Shown here piece by piece: positions 19,909 to 20,539 of a DNA stretch of 20,539 bases (position 1 is the stretch's first letter; the number at the start of each line of letters is the position of its first letter). Under the pieces are notes generated by a model. It was not told the origin of the DNA, did not search any database, and was given only the letters and a program-made list of their open reading frames with translations. Position numbers and translations under genes: made by a program. The DNA lies in NCBI GenBank assembly GCA_934663625.1, contig CAKUKP010000054.1:1-20539 (forward strand), read 5' to 3'. Origin of the DNA: an uncultured Clostridia bacterium. GTDB lineage: Bacteria > Bacillota > Clostridia > Christensenellales > Aristaeellaceae.

Positions 19909-20539
19909 ATGGATAGAATCTTTGCAATCAACACGAACACCTATCACGGCTTTACCACGGATCAGGCGCTGGAGGGCGTTGCGGCGGCAGGCTTCAAATA
20001 TGTGGAAATCGCCACCGTTCGCAACTGGACCGAGCACATCATGCCCGAATGGTCGGAAGAAAAGAAGGCGCACGTAAAGGCGAAGCTGCAGGAGCTGGGT
20101 CTTACCTGCATCGCGATGAGCGGCCACTGCGATCTTTCCGACGCATCCCGTCTGGAGGACTTCCGCAACAATATGCGTCTTGCCAAAGAACTGGGCTGCA
20201 AATGGATCATTTCCTCCACCGGCGAAGCGCATTTCGGCACCGAGGGCGATGATAACACCGAAGAAAAGCTGATCGCCAATCTGAAGAGCATCGTTCCGGA
20301 TCTGGAAGCGCTGGGACTGAAGCTGGGCATTGAAACGCACGGCGCAAATTACGGCACCGGCGCGGCGGTGGATCGTCTGGTCAAGGCCGTCGGCAGCCCG
20401 CTGATCGGCGTAAACTATGATACCGCGAATATCGTATTCTGGGGCAAGGATGACCCCAGCACGGATCTGCCCAAGTGCGTAAACGATCTGAACTTCTGCC
20501 ACCTGAAGGACAAGGTGGGCATGGATTCCAGCTGGAATT
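19909..20539 (+). CDS. Sugar phosphate isomerase/epimerase-like TIM barrel, 3' end cut
   Basis: 210 codons are open to the window edge; the family is about 260-290 residues, so most of the gene is present. It is an AP-endonuclease-2-type TIM barrel (IolE/IolI/hydroxypyruvate isomerase/DTE-epimerase group), cytoplasmic. Visible family features: start strand IFAINTNTYHG, FKYVEIAT (29-36), SGHCDLSD (71-78, H73), GIETHG (140-145, Glu142 as metal ligand), VNYDTANIVF (168-177, D171) and NFCHLKD (195-201, H198), the metal-site pattern of these isomerases. AGGAGG lies 8 bases before the ATG. Being divergent from a Gfo/Idh/MocA dehydrogenase suggests joint action on a ketose, inosose or related sugar. 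The subfamily cannot be fixed without the last strands. Confidence 0.88.
   Translation, partial: MDRIFAINTNTYHGFTTDQALEGVAAAGFKYVEIATVRNWTEHIMPEWSEEKKAHVKAKLQELGLTCIAMSGHCDLSDASRLEDFRNNMRLAKELGCKWIISSTGEAHFGTEGDDNTEEKLIANLKSIVPDLEALGLKLGIETHGANYGTGAAVDRLVKAVGSPLIGVNYDTANIVFWGKDDPSTDLPKCVNDLNFCHLKDKVGMDSSWN

Overview
The window looks like chromosome of a moderately GC-rich (judged by eye) low-lineage-resolution Bacillota, most likely an uncultured gut or rumen Clostridia member. The reasons are AGGAGG-type ribosome binding sites on nearly every gene, textbook sigma-A promoters (TTGACA/TATAAT with 17-18 bp spacers), intrinsic terminators, a YprB-type RNase H-like/TPR protein, a pyrophosphate-dependent phosphofructokinase, split short chromate-transporter genes and an RbsABC-type sugar uptake operon. 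No rRNA, tRNA or CRISPR array was seen.

Layout. (1) 1-150: the first codons of a minus-strand gene that resembles an IS1182-type transposase, then two stacked terminators. (2) 172-3884, minus strand: pfp (PPi-phosphofructokinase, own promoter), and upstream of it a two-gene operon of an RNase H-like nuclease and an overlapping TPR protein. (3) 3885-4032: a compact divergent promoter region. (4) 4033-5805, plus: a homodimeric ABC exporter half-transporter. (5) 5968-10833, plus: a very large (1621 aa) RND-superfamily efflux protein with an unusual ~520-residue coiled-coil/PTE-rich insertion in its extracytoplasmic domain, preceded by a 24-bp near-perfect palindrome. (6) 10944-15613: an AT-richer carbohydrate island, with an esterase-type alpha/beta hydrolase (minus) divergent from a three-gene sugar ABC importer operon (binding protein, RbsA-like ATPase, permease). 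(7) 15693-18424, minus: an operon of a HerA-like/DUF853 ATPase followed by two half-size chromate (CHR) transporters. (8) 18583-20539: a Gfo/Idh/MocA oxidoreductase (minus) divergent from a sugar phosphate isomerase/epimerase-like TIM barrel (plus, cut by the window end). They share a 327-bp regulatory region with LacI/cre-like sites.

How the parts fit together. Blocks 6 and 8 look like uptake and conversion of an unusual, possibly esterified, sugar or cyclitol; this is inferred from families and layout only. PPi-phosphofructokinase ties the cell's glycolysis to pyrophosphate. The ABC exporter and the giant RND protein are adjacent but separated by a terminator and an operator-like palindrome, so they are probably controlled separately. 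The most unusual item is the RND protein. Its insertion falls where the docking domain of Gram-negative RND pumps begins, it has two helical arms of nearly equal length joined by a PTE-rich linker, and no adaptor (MFP) or outer-membrane channel gene lies next to it in this window.
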